Source: Alistipes sp. (lineage in GTDB: Bacteria > Bacteroidota > Bacteroidia > Bacteroidales > Rikenellaceae). From it: a DNA stretch of 59,911 nt. The stretch lies in NCBI GenBank assembly GCA_017631255.1, contig JAGBTP010000006.1, forward strand, positions 1-59,911. Direction: 5' to 3'. The notes beneath the pieces were generated by a model. That model was given only the letters and a program-made list of their open reading frames with translations. It had not been told where the DNA came from and searched no databases. Shown in pieces: positions 36,484 to 44,963 of the stretch (position 1 is the stretch's first letter; each line of letters begins with the position of its first letter). The position numbers and the translations under genes are program-made.

Positions 36484-36948
36484 TTAGAACCAGCGGGTGT
36501 CGAGGTCAGCATTGTCGTTAATCGACTTAGCTGTGTAAGGCGCTATTGCAGAGTTCTTAACATCGTCTGGAATAGTTGTCTTGGTGTAAATCATTGCCTC
36601 CTCCGAGCTGTTGGTTGCGGTAAGAATCATATTCTCGCCGTCGAAAGACACCTGGTAGCTACTACCCCAGCTCTCGCCGTCGGAGTATGTGCCGTTAAGG
36701 ATATCCTTCTCGACAAACCAAGTGCCCGCATAATGGCGGTAGCGACCCTCGCCGATGCGCTGGTAGTGGTTGAAAGAACCCTCAGTGTCGAATGCAACAT
36801 ATACATCGACATCGTAACCCTCAGGTGCGCAGTGCCACTCGCCAACCACGAGCGATGTGAGGTTTATGGACTCAGCCTTCTCCTTCGAGCAGCCCAACAA
36901 GGCAAATGTGCATAGCACAAGCGCCATCATATAAAATCTTGCTTTCAT
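36484..36948 (-). CDS. Small lipocalin-like lipoprotein
   Basis: 154 residues. Lipobox ALLGC (Cys20) after the start MKARFYMMALVL. The rest is a single beta-barrel type domain: VVGEWHCAPEGYDVDVYVAF, then SFNHYQRIGEGRYRHYAGTW and YQVSFDGENMILTATN, the G-x-W start and strand order of the lipocalin-like lipoproteins common in Bacteroidetes. Its ATG overlaps the stop of the subtilase gene (TAATG), so it is translationally coupled to the protease. This makes an inhibitor or chaperone role conceivable, but that is inference. Confidence 0.78.
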   Translation of the reverse strand: MKARFYMMALVLCTFALLGCSKEKAESINLTSLVVGEWHCAPEGYDVDVYVAFDTEGSFNHYQRIGEGRYRHYAGTWFVEKDILNGTYSDGESWGSSYQVSFDGENMILTATNSSEEAMIYTKTTIPDDVKNSAIAPYTAKSINDNADLDTRWF

Positions 36949-38963
36949 TAGAACCATCCTCCATTAGTTGAATATACACCACGCGAGATGATCGACACCT
37001 CACGCTTAATCTCGGTACCACCAATGTTATTGCCGCCGCCAAGCTGACCGCCACCAGCGATAGCCGATACGGTAATCTTAGCAGAGCCATTCTTGGTACA
37101 CTTAATCTCAAGTAAGCCCTTCTTCATCGTTGGGTTGCCGCTGATGCCGAGTGTCTCCTTTGCCTCGTCGCTAACCTCCACACCTAGGTATGTGAGGTCT
37201 GTTGCTGAGCCGCCAAAGTACTCCGCAAGGTCGATGCTGCAACGCTCGCCTGTGGCTACCACGATAGATGGTGTGCCCTCGATCTGCATAAAGAGGCGCC
37301 AAGTGTCGATAGCGCCTGTACCCATACGCTTGTAGTAGTCGTTGAGCACCACAGCGTTAGAGACACCGTTGTAAGGCTTGGTGCCGTCCAAAAGGAGTGA
37401 GTTGATGTCGTTGACTGATGTGAGAACGATATCGCGATACTCGTCGCCATTGAACTTCTTGCCAATCTTTGCAGCGTACGAGATGCCGAGTGCCACAACG
37501 CCTGAAACATGTGGGCAAGCCATAGAGGTACCCTCCATCCAAACATAGTCGTCGCCCGCTACCTCTCTAACGCAAGTAGAGAGAATCTGGCTCTTGTTCG
37601 ATGAGTTCTGCGCGCCGATTGAGTAGTCGCCACCAGGGGCTGCGATGTTGCAACCACGACCATAGTTAGTGTAGCCCGTAGGCAGGTAATCAGGACCGTA
37701 GGCAGTCACAGATACGCAGATAGGTAATGCACCAGGATAGCCTGCGTTGGATGTGGTCTCGTTGCCCGATGCGAAGATTACAAGGTTCTGTCCGATAGAT
37801 GGGTGGTTGCAGTTCTCTGGGTTAACGAAATACTTGATGGCGTTGTACTCGAGCGATGTCGCGTTGATATAGGCGTTATCGCTAGCGTATGAGCCTGGGT
37901 CGTAGCCGTATGAGCACTGTGCGATGCAAGCGCCATTGTCGGCAGCGTAGATAAAGGCGTTGCTCATATCACGATCGCTGGCAGCATAGCTACCGTCAAA
38001 TACCTGACAACCCATAATTCTTACGCCGTCGCCATTGCCTGAACCACCTGCCACTGAGCTTACGCCGATGCCGTTGTTGTTGACGGCGGCGATGATGCCC
38101 GCAACATGGGTGCCGTGTCCTGACTCGCCACTTGTGGTCCAATTAATCTGGCCATTAGAGTAGCCCGCAGTGTTGAAGTTATAGCCGTAGATGTCGTCGA
38201 CATACTTGTTGCCGTCGTCATCTACACCTGCAACGCCATTAAGCTCCGCCTCGTTGACCCACATAGAGGCCGCAAGATCGGGGTGGGTGTACTTCACAGG
38301 GCCGTCGATAACCGCTACAACGACATCGGGTGATCCTGCGCACAATGTCCACGCGTCGAGTACACCTACATCGGCACCCTCGCGTGCTGTTTCAGCGATG
38401 CTCTTATCGCCCGTATTGTGCAGATTCCACTGATAATGAGCGTATAGATCGTTAAACGATATCTCGGTAGCTTTAGTATCGGCATAGCTGCCCTCACTAA
38501 ATGGGCGTACCTTATAGTCAGCAGCAAGTGTCACCATTGTATTGTACTCAATGGCAGAGATGTGCTTGCTAGGTGCAACCTCGGCAGCGAACTTGCGAAC
38601 AGGGATATTGCTGTCGAAGGTGACGCTATACCAGCGGTGCAAGCCGAGTTCGCGTGCAAGGCGCTCGTTCTTAGGGGTGCGGAGCGCTGGCTCGAAGCAG
38701 ATAATATTCTTATCGACGAAAATGTCGCTCTTAACAGCCTCCATTTCGCCACTCTCAATGCGTGCGATAGTCTCCTCCTCGAGGAACAAAAGCAGAGTAC
38801 CCTCCTTGCAGTTGTCGATGGTGTTGCCCACGAGTTTCTGCGAAAGGATGACCTCTGCATCTGTTGCCATCTCTCCCTCGACCACTCCTGCATCTTTGGT
38901 GCAGGAGATGGTCATAAGGATAGATATAATAGCAACGCTAATCGCTATTAATGAGTTCTTCAT
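36948..38963 (-). CDS. Subtilisin-like serine protease, lipoprotein
   Basis: 671 residues, a secreted S8 peptidase anchored by lipid (lipobox MTISC, Cys21). A propeptide of about 170 residues precedes the catalytic domain. The triad is complete: Asp in VVVAVIDGPVKYTHPDLA (near 219), His in HGTHVAGIIAAV (near 284), Ser in GTSMACPHVSGVVAL (near 478); the oxyanion Asn is in VIFASGNE. The C-terminal 120 residues look like an Ig-type domain ending in a Gly-rich segment. It is flanked in a tight operon by four other lipoproteins (1 nt after the BACON protein). The substrate is unknown. I see no type IX secretion C-terminal domain. Confidence 0.93.
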   Translation of the reverse strand: MKNSLIAISVAIISILMTISCTKDAGVVEGEMATDAEVILSQKLVGNTIDNCKEGTLLLFLEEETIARIESGEMEAVKSDIFVDKNIICFEPALRTPKNERLARELGLHRWYSVTFDSNIPVRKFAAEVAPSKHISAIEYNTMVTLAADYKVRPFSEGSYADTKATEISFNDLYAHYQWNLHNTGDKSIAETAREGADVGVLDAWTLCAGSPDVVVAVIDGPVKYTHPDLAASMWVNEAELNGVAGVDDDGNKYVDDIYGYNFNTAGYSNGQINWTTSGESGHGTHVAGIIAAVNNNGIGVSSVAGGSGNGDGVRIMGCQVFDGSYAASDRDMSNAFIYAADNGACIAQCSYGYDPGSYASDNAYINATSLEYNAIKYFVNPENCNHPSIGQNLVIFASGNETTSNAGYPGALPICVSVTAYGPDYLPTGYTNYGRGCNIAAPGGDYSIGAQNSSNKSQILSTCVREVAGDDYVWMEGTSMACPHVSGVVALGISYAAKIGKKFNGDEYRDIVLTSVNDINSLLLDGTKPYNGVSNAVVLNDYYKRMGTGAIDTWRLFMQIEGTPSIVVATGERCSIDLAEYFGGSATDLTYLGVEVSDEAKETLGISGNPTMKKGLLEIKCTKNGSAKITVSAIAGGGQLGGGNNIGGTEIKREVSIISRGVYSTNGGWF

Positions 38964-38964
38964 G

Positions 38965-40884
38965 CTACTTTACGAATTTGCGTGCTGACTTACTCATTGC
39001 CACTGCAGATGGGTCGTATGGAAACTCCGACGCATCGGCGCAGTTGTTTGGATCGAGATACAATGGCACGCGTACCACAGGGCTATTGTTATCATCCGAG
39101 TCCTTAGAGAAGTAGATAAGGGTCAATGGCTCGTAGAAGTAGCAGTACGACATTGTGAGAGGCGCGTTCTTCTTACCATACTGCACGAGGTCGAGGATAA
39201 TCTCGTCGTCGGTAGGGTAAGTCGTGTCTGTCACATCGCCAACATATACATCGTAGTAGTAGTCCACAACATCTCCGTGAATCTCCACCTCGAGTGGCAA
39301 TACTGCCCAGCCGTCAGCATCGCTGAACTCCTCGGGGTAGAGCTCGATAAGCTCAAAGCCATCGTAGTAGTTGTCGGTGTTGATGGTGATGTACGATGAA
39401 GATACCGCCTTAGCAGGTGTTGTAATCACATCCGAGAAGTAGACATCGGTATTGAACTCGCCACTATGCTCGTCGATGCCGAATACATATACGCGATACT
39501 GCGACTCAGGGTAGAGACCTGTAAACTCGAATGTCTGCGAGCCCTTGTTACCAACGATGCGGTAGCAGGTTGCGATGTTGTCGTAGTAGCCTTTGTCTAC
39601 ATACCACTGTGCCGCCTCACGGATAGTCTCCTGAAGCTCCTCGGCAGTGTCATTAATGCCACATATATCAATGTAGTATAGTGATGTTGTAGGCTCTACA
39701 TCAAGTGATGCTTTAACACGGTAGTGGGTAACCTTGTCGATTGTAATCTCGAACGATGGCACAGCCTCAGGATTGTAGGTGAGGGTGTGAATCTTCTCGC
39801 GCTTAATCTCGGTGGTAGCCATACCGTACTCATAGCCGAAGTAGTAGATGTAGTAGTCGGTATCCTCCTCGTGAAGAAGGTATGACTTAGAGCAAGAGCC
39901 GAAGTTTAGGTATGACACATAGCCATCAATCTTGTTAAAGTAAGCGATGAACTCATCGTCGGTAAACTCCTCTACCACAGTGGCTGGTAGTACGATAGTA
40001 GCGTACTGATCCATATTCGAAGCAGTGATATCATACGATACGCGATCTGTGTTCACTGCCACATTTGAGAGTGTGAGCACATTCTCCGATGGAGCAACAG
40101 GGCCTGTCTTGAAGGTTGTGTAGACCACATCCGACTTAATCTCGCCCTTATTGCTTACTGCGCAACCAAAGGCGTAGAACTCAGTGTCGCCATTGAGCTC
40201 AAACTGCTGTGTTGCTTTGCCAACAAGGGTAATCTCTGCCACAGCGGCCTCTGCGTCGTAGCCAGCGTATGCACCGTAGTAGATTGCATTTGAAATATCA
40301 ACCTCGATAAGACGCTCGAAGTACATCTCAATAGTAACACCTGGCGACTGCTCCAAGGCTGTCTCCATACTCTTCACTGAGTAGTACCACGCGTAGTAGC
40401 GGATGTTCTCAGGCGTAGGTGTGGTGGTCATACTAACGAAAGGACCGTTGATCTCAAACGCGAAGTCGATATTCATCTCAACCTCAACAGCCTCGCCACT
40501 CTGTGTAACGACGATCTTATCCTTGCTCTTGCCATAGTTGAGCGTAATCTCAGCAAGTCGTGTCGAGCCGGTGATGTTGGTATCTACAACGAAGCATACC
40601 TCGCCCTCGGTTGAGAAGTCGAACGAGTGAATCCAGTCGACATTGTTGCTCACCTTTGCACTCATAAGCTCTGCGTTGAAGCTCTGAATAGGCTCGCCAT
40701 CCTCAGTCTCAAGGGTGTAGGTGAAGTAGTAGTCACCACCATCGGCCTTTACCTGGACTGCATTATCATCAATCTTCAATACGACAGATTCGGTTGGGGG
40801 AGTGGGCTCCGTCTTTGGCTTCTCGCAAGAGGCAAGACCAAGGAGTGCCACTGCCAATATCAAAAATGATTTGAAAGCGTTCAT
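38965..40884 (-). CDS. BACON-domain lipoprotein with three Ig/FN3-like modules
   Basis: 639 residues. Lipobox GLASC (Cys20). Residues about 25-125 form a BACON domain (VSNNVDWIHSFDFSTEG, then AEITLNYGKSKDKIVVTQS). The rest is three modules of about 110-120 residues, each ending in a motif of the type Y-x-x-Y-x-F-G followed by a TT/T strand (FYAFGCAV near 236, YYIYYFGYE near 343, YRVYVFGID near 463), then a last beta region. The same module is repeated five times in the lipoprotein at 41.5-43.5 kb. It is probably a surface adhesin or binding protein; the ligand is unknown. Confidence 0.8.
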   Translation of the reverse strand: MNAFKSFLILAVALLGLASCEKPKTEPTPPTESVVLKIDDNAVQVKADGGDYYFTYTLETEDGEPIQSFNAELMSAKVSNNVDWIHSFDFSTEGEVCFVVDTNITGSTRLAEITLNYGKSKDKIVVTQSGEAVEVEMNIDFAFEINGPFVSMTTTPTPENIRYYAWYYSVKSMETALEQSPGVTIEMYFERLIEVDISNAIYYGAYAGYDAEAAVAEITLVGKATQQFELNGDTEFYAFGCAVSNKGEIKSDVVYTTFKTGPVAPSENVLTLSNVAVNTDRVSYDITASNMDQYATIVLPATVVEEFTDDEFIAYFNKIDGYVSYLNFGSCSKSYLLHEEDTDYYIYYFGYEYGMATTEIKREKIHTLTYNPEAVPSFEITIDKVTHYRVKASLDVEPTTSLYYIDICGINDTAEELQETIREAAQWYVDKGYYDNIATCYRIVGNKGSQTFEFTGLYPESQYRVYVFGIDEHSGEFNTDVYFSDVITTPAKAVSSSYITINTDNYYDGFELIELYPEEFSDADGWAVLPLEVEIHGDVVDYYYDVYVGDVTDTTYPTDDEIILDLVQYGKKNAPLTMSYCYFYEPLTLIYFSKDSDDNNSPVVRVPLYLDPNNCADASEFPYDPSAVAMSKSARKFVK

Positions 40885-40898
40885 AATGAATACTATAA

Positions 40899-41534
40899 TT
40901 AAAATTTTCTCATCGCTCGTACGCGATTGATAGCCTTCTTATCGTGACCATAGTCCGCAAAGTCGCCCGTTGCAAAGCTTATAGCATATGCGCCCTGCAC
41001 GCCGTACTCCTCCGATGACCAGTAACCGTCGTTTACGCCGGTAGCGATGGTCTCAAAGCCCTTCTCCGCAAGGGTTGCGTTAATAGCCTCGACATTTGCG
41101 GCAGCCTTAGCAAGCTCGCTAGGTGCTGGAAGGTACCACGACGAGAGACCAAGGGCGTTCTTGTTGTCGCACCAAGCAACGGCGGGATAAATCTCCTCCC
41201 AATTCTCCTGCTGCTTGATGTATGCGGTGTTGCGCGCGCCATCCTCACGCGAGAACTCACCGCCCTGAACAACCAACATAATGTAGTCGGTAGACCACTG
41301 TGTCATACCCTCGTCAACTGAGATGATAAGACCGTGCTCGCCGCTCTCGTCGACATATGCAACGATACCCTCTGCGATACCTGATTTGTAGTAGTCTCCT
41401 GGCTTGTACTTAGGCTCCTCGGTTACGGGTGGCTCTGGCTCGACGCCTGGTTCAGGGTCGGTGGTTACCGACTCTGAACAAGCGAATACGAGCATTACCA
41501 TAGCCAAAAGAAAAGGTATAAACTCTCTTTTCAT
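40899..41534 (-). CDS. DUF1566-like lipoprotein
   Basis: 211 residues. Lipobox VFAC (Cys19), a Pro/Glu-rich linker (TDPEPGVEPEPPV), then one globular domain with the pattern WYLPAPSELAKAAANV and YWSSEEYGVQGAYAISFATG and a final INRVRAMRKF. That resembles the DUF1566/Lcl-type lectin-like domain also found in fibrous surface proteins. Function unknown; such domains may bind protein or carbohydrate. It lies 3 nt after the large modular lipoprotein and 14 nt before the BACON lipoprotein. Confidence 0.78.
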   Translation of the reverse strand: MKREFIPFLLAMVMLVFACSESVTTDPEPGVEPEPPVTEEPKYKPGDYYKSGIAEGIVAYVDESGEHGLIISVDEGMTQWSTDYIMLVVQGGEFSREDGARNTAYIKQQENWEEIYPAVAWCDNKNALGLSSWYLPAPSELAKAAANVEAINATLAEKGFETIATGVNDGYWSSEEYGVQGAYAISFATGDFADYGHDKKAINRVRAMRKF

Positions 41535-41537
41535 AGT

Positions 41538-43463
41538 TTACTGCTGTGGATAGGTTGTACGAATGATTGTGTAGTTGCCGTCTGGATCGTAAACAGCACC
41601 TGCATAGTAGATTACATCACCGTTCTCGTAGTTCTTGTCGAAGATGGAGAAGTAGTACTGGTTGGTAACCTCGTTTACATAGGTTGTCTCGTGCTCCTCC
41701 TGAAGGTATGCAAGGAGAGCCTCATCTGACATAGTGTAAACAGAGTCGTCGTTCACGATGTGGCTCATAGCGAACTTAGAAACAGCGGTCTCATCGTCGA
41801 TGTAGAACCAAGCTGCGATGGTTGTACCCTCCTTATTGAAGAGAATCTCCTCTACATGAGGGCCCTCCTTCATCTCCTTGGTCTTGATCTCCTTGAAGAA
41901 TGCCTGAGTTGTGTATGTGCCATCAGGTACCAAACCTACGGCGTAAACAATGTACTGAGTGTTAGGCTCGAGATCTGTGATTCTCCAAGAGTTGTAAGAT
42001 GTCTCCAATGCGCGTGACAACCACTCCTCACGACTCATCTTCGATGGATCCCACAACTGGTTGATAAGCTCGTCGTTATACTTCTTGATAGCTGCGTCGT
42101 TGCGACCATACTCACGGTAAACTGAGTAAGGCATAATGTTGAACATATGAGGCATAGGGGTTACATATGGGTCGAACGATACAGAAGCCTCGGTTGTGGT
42201 AACCTCAGCTACGGTAACAAGGATATCAGCGTCTACCATATCAGCCTCCTTGGTGTGGAACGACACCTTTGTGAGAGGAGTAGTGATCTCGCCACCGAAG
42301 TAACCGAATACCAAACAGTAGTAATCCTTGTTAGGAATAAGTGGGCACTCGCTTACAGAAGATGTACCAGAGTAGATGTGGTTGCCGAGGTAGCTGCCCT
42401 GAGAGCGGATGATCTCAGACATAATCTGCTCGTCAGAGATGGTGTTGCCATTCTCGTCGATGAAGTACTCCTGCAACTCGAAGAGAGCTACATATGACTC
42501 AGAGTGGTCTGGTGCGACATAGAATGTAGCGCGGTCATCCTCAATGTTACCCTGAGTTACCTCAAAGGTATTCATAGGAGGACGAGCGGTCTGTACCATC
42601 TGTACGGTAGCCTCAGTGGTAGCAGTACCGTCAGCACCAATACCGATAGCAAATACATAGTATGCGTTAGAAGCCTCGATACCATCCTCAGCGGTAAAGT
42701 CGTGAGCGATAGTGCCGAATGCTGAGATAGCACCAACGGCATAAGGTACGGTTACGCTATTCTCCGATGCCAATGCAACGATGTAGTCAGCGATGAATGC
42801 TGGCAAGTTGGCAGCGTCACTCAAGCAGTACTCCTCGTACATAGCAGCTGGGAATACATCGTAGTAGTAACCTACGGTGTCGTCCGATGGGATGATGGTC
42901 ACTGAGAATGAGGTAGCAGTTACATTGTCGCCAATCAAGATCTCGAAGTCGCAGTCGAGCTGCTGAACCTTGGTAGTGGTGAATGTGAACTGGTTTACGG
43001 TAGTCTGAGCCTCGCCAGTGGTGCTGATGCCGTACATATAGAGTACATACTCGGTGTGAGCCTCGAGGCTTTTGTAACGCCACTCTATATCGCCATAAAC
43101 GAGGTTATCGTTTAGGAGTTGAGTAAGCGTCATGCCGTAGTAGTCAGCCACATAGTTGAAGTACTCGATGTCGGTAGCAATAATTGCCTCGTCGGTCTCA
43201 GGCATCTCCTCCTTGATCTGGAGTGAGTACCAATAGGTCATCTCCTTGTTGTTTGGCTCGATTGAGAACAAAACATCGCCAGAGTGGAGTGCCTCAAGCG
43301 TAACGGTGAAGTCCTCCATAGCGTAAGGCTTGCCCACCTCTACGGTGTTCTCGTCGCCTGGCTCAGGGGTTACAGGTGTAGTTTTCTCCTTGGTACAGCT
43401 TGCTGCTCCGAATGAGAGTGCTGTAACGAGAAACATTGACACTAAAGAATAGAGTTTTCTCAT
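41538..43463 (-). CDS. Lipoprotein of five tandem Ig/FN3-like modules
   Basis: 641 residues, lipobox GAASC (Cys23), first gene of the operon. After a short linker there are five modules of about 120 residues. The conserved end of each falls near residues 138, 265, 381, 503 and 621 (EYVLYMYGIS, YYVFAIGIGA, YYCLVFGYFG, QYIVYAVGLV, VIYYAGAVYD), followed by TT and a T-rich strand. Between the first and last strands each module has a helical insertion (for example PAAMYEEY and PYSVYREYG). I do not recognise a described family. The same module appears in the neighbouring BACON lipoprotein, so they probably share a job. Surface exposure is likely but not proven. Confidence 0.75.
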   Translation of the reverse strand: MRKLYSLVSMFLVTALSFGAASCTKEKTTPVTPEPGDENTVEVGKPYAMEDFTVTLEALHSGDVLFSIEPNNKEMTYWYSLQIKEEMPETDEAIIATDIEYFNYVADYYGMTLTQLLNDNLVYGDIEWRYKSLEAHTEYVLYMYGISTTGEAQTTVNQFTFTTTKVQQLDCDFEILIGDNVTATSFSVTIIPSDDTVGYYYDVFPAAMYEEYCLSDAANLPAFIADYIVALASENSVTVPYAVGAISAFGTIAHDFTAEDGIEASNAYYVFAIGIGADGTATTEATVQMVQTARPPMNTFEVTQGNIEDDRATFYVAPDHSESYVALFELQEYFIDENGNTISDEQIMSEIIRSQGSYLGNHIYSGTSSVSECPLIPNKDYYCLVFGYFGGEITTPLTKVSFHTKEADMVDADILVTVAEVTTTEASVSFDPYVTPMPHMFNIMPYSVYREYGRNDAAIKKYNDELINQLWDPSKMSREEWLSRALETSYNSWRITDLEPNTQYIVYAVGLVPDGTYTTQAFFKEIKTKEMKEGPHVEEILFNKEGTTIAAWFYIDDETAVSKFAMSHIVNDDSVYTMSDEALLAYLQEEHETTYVNEVTNQYYFSIFDKNYENGDVIYYAGAVYDPDGNYTIIRTTYPQQ

Positions 43464-43620
43464 AGCTAAAAATTTAGAAGTTAATATTTGATAATGTGTT
43501 TTTGTGTCGTAGTACCACTACCCCACAATTTGTCGCACCGATGTCGGTGGCGGAAATTTCTTATTTGTGGAGTTTAGGAATCTGTTTTTGCAACTTATAC
43601 TTGTAGTAAACTTCAGCGGG

Positions 43621-43650
43621 CAAATGTAAATAAAAAATCGAATTTTGCAA
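43621..43650 (-). promoter_or_regulatory. Promoter of the five-lipoprotein operon
   Basis: Minus strand: TACATTTG at 43628-43621, a 19-bp spacer and TTG at 43650-43648. It is the only good match in front of the operon and implies a leader of about 150 nt. Confidence 0.65.
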
Positions 43651-43786
43651 AATTGTTGCATTTTTTCACCTTCTAAAACACTGTTATTCACCATATAATC
43701 TCACGCGCATATGCGCCCAGAGGTGGTTGCAGGGCGATTTTACTTGTGTTATAAATTTTACTTATGTGTAAATCAAAATTTCCGAT

Positions 43787-43817
43787 TTGCAGCTTATAAT
43801 TATTTGTATTAATTTTG
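43787..43817 (+). promoter_or_regulatory. Promoter of the small-gene cluster
   Basis: TTG at 43787-43789, a 20-bp spacer and TAATTTTG at 43810-43817: a strong consensus, 66 nt before the first ATG. Confidence 0.72.
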
Positions 43818-43883
43818 CAGTGCAAAAAGAAAATAACAACAAATGAAAAGAGCTTAAAACGAACATAAAAAAGCAACTAAGTT

Positions 43884-44090
43884 ATGACCGCACCAAGCAT
43901 AGAGTACAGCACTCGAGAAGAGCGACTTAGCTATGTCTTAGATAGATGGGAGTGTCGATGCAGCTGCGAGTTATGCGGCAAGTGCGCCATCCTCAAAGGA
44001 CGCGATGCGGAGATTGTCTACGAAGACTACATCGAGGGCAAGAAGTCATACAGAGATATAACAATGGAGATTAGAAATTATAACTATTAA
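43884..44090 (+). CDS. Small Cys-rich (possible zinc) protein
   Basis: 68 residues, no signal peptide. Four Cys lie close together in [14 protein letters not shown] (a C-x-C-x-C-x2-C-x2-C pattern), suitable for zinc or an iron-sulfur site, with helices on both sides. I do not recognise the family. It is the first gene of a short plus-strand pair behind a strong promoter and 13 nt before the mini winged-helix gene. Confidence 0.55.
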   Translation: MTAPSIEYSTREERLSYVLDRWECRCSCELCGKCAILKGRDAEIVYEDYIEGKKSYRDITMEIRNYNY

Positions 44091-44103
44091 AACTATTAAG
44101 ATT

Positions 44104-44283
44104 ATGAACGCAAAAGAGAAAGTATTGGCAACTATGGTAGAGGCTGGTGAGCCTATGAACGCAGGTAAGATTGCAGAGCTCAGTGGCCTTGATCGCAAGG
44201 AGGTAGACAAGGCGATGAAGGAGCTCAAGGAGGAGGGCGCTATCGTGTCACCTGTGCGTTGCAAGTGGGCGCCAGCAAAGTAA
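44104..44283 (+). CDS. Mini winged-helix protein (59 residues)
   Basis: 59 residues with the segment [20 protein letters not shown], followed by [18 protein letters not shown]. This is the helix-turn-helix plus wing of a MarR/Lrp-like fold reduced to its core: helix 1 ([14 protein letters not shown]), helix 2 (AGKIAELSG), recognition helix ([16 protein letters not shown]), wing strands. It could be a small DNA-binding regulator or a protein-protein module. It follows the Cys-rich gene by 13 nt and ends before a strong terminator. It belongs to a known short protein family in Bacteroidales by appearance, but I cannot name it. Confidence 0.72.
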   Translation: MNAKEKVLATMVEAGEPMNAGKIAELSGLDRKEVDKAMKELKEEGAIVSPVRCKWAPAK

Positions 44284-44328
44284 TAAAGATATAAACCAAC
44301 CAAGCCTAAAACAAAACCAAAATGAGCG

Positions 44329-44365
44329 TGTCCCAGGGGTAGCAATACCCTTGGGACATATTTTT
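44329..44365 (+). terminator. Terminator after the mini winged-helix gene
   Basis: Stem TGTCCCA/TGGGACA with an inner GGGTA/TACCC pairing, followed by TATTTTTG. Confidence 0.85.
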
Positions 44366-44444
44366 GTGCGTGGTGCTGCGGGTGGAGTTTGAGGTTATGG
44401 TCCACTGCGTACCAAACTCCCACGAGTGCACGACTATCGAAAAC

Positions 44445-44489
44445 AAAAATCCCTGACACTGCGACCATTACGATCGGCAATATCAGGGA
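44445..44489 (-). terminator. Terminator of the histone-H1-like gene
   Basis: Minus strand: arms TCCCTGA/TCAGGGA around an inner paired region, followed by TTTTTG. The 248 bases between the two convergent small genes hold the two terminators and nothing else I can support. Confidence 0.8.
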
Positions 44490-44531
44490 ATATAGATAGG
44501 CGTAAAGCTAACCTATTGGCTCTGTCGGTGC

Positions 44532-44708
44532 TTACTTCTTAGCCTCCTCGACAGATACCTGACGGAACTCCTTCAAAAGCTTAGAGAGCTCCAATGCTGC
44601 CTTACGAGCACGAGTACCCGCTGCCTTATTATTCTTCTCTACCTGCAATGCTGCGTTAGCTGCAAAAGCCTCATACTGAGCTGCGATGTTTTCTACCAAA
44701 GTCTTCAT
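44532..44708 (-). CDS. Histone-H1-like small basic protein
   Basis: 58 residues, a single helical protein rich in Ala, Lys and Glu: MKTLVENIAAQYEAFAANAA then NNKAAGTRARKAALELSKLL. This matches the small histone H1-like (Hc1-type) proteins found throughout Bacteroidetes, which bind DNA. It has its own promoter (44741-44769) and terminator. The gene is convergent with the mini winged-helix gene. Confidence 0.85.
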   Translation of the reverse strand: MKTLVENIAAQYEAFAANAALQVEKNNKAAGTRARKAALELSKLLKEFRQVSVEEAKK

Positions 44709-44740
44709 ATCAAATAGTTTTATTAAGGTTTTTCGTTCTG

Positions 44741-44769
44741 CAAAGTTATAAAATATTTTTATTCTGCAA
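44741..44769 (-). promoter_or_regulatory. Promoter of the histone-H1-like gene
   Basis: Minus strand: TAACTTTG at 44748-44741, 18-bp spacer, TTG at 44769-44767, about 33 nt before the ATG. Confidence 0.65.
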
Positions 44770-44880
44770 GTAATTTGCCCATTTTTTTAAGCATAAGGCG
44801 GTGATTTTCGGGCAAATCGCCCACCTTGAGCCGCATCGCGTAGCACAACTTAGCTATTCATTGCAGCGCTAAAAAAGCAA

Positions 44881-44939
44881 AATCCCTAAATGTGGGGATT
44901 GCGCTAATCGATGATAATATATACCTTTGCGCACAGTAA
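44881..44939 (+). promoter_or_regulatory. Promoter region of feoAB
   Basis: TACCTTTG at 44932-44939 matches the -7 box, 25 nt before the ATG; a good TTG is missing. An inverted repeat AATCCC/GGGATT lies upstream (44881-44900). Iron control by a Fur-type repressor would be expected, but I do not see a clear Fur box. Confidence 0.45.
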
Positions 44940-44963
44940 TGAATAAATAATTAAAATAGCACA

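Larger units (their letters stand above)
43464..43883. other. Divergent promoter region and leader of the lipoprotein operon
   Basis: About 420 bases without a gene. From the minus promoter (43621-43650) to the first ATG (43463) runs a leader of about 150 nt. It contains a GC-rich inverted repeat (CACCGA, 2 nt, TCGGTG, near 43535-43548) and an AT-rich remainder. The opposite promoter (43787-43817) serves the small-gene cluster. I recognise no known riboswitch. Confidence 0.55.

Noticed and set aside
38965-40884. SusD-like or PUL assignment for the lipoprotein operon
   Set aside because: No SusC/SusD pair, glycoside hydrolase or hybrid two-component regulator is present.
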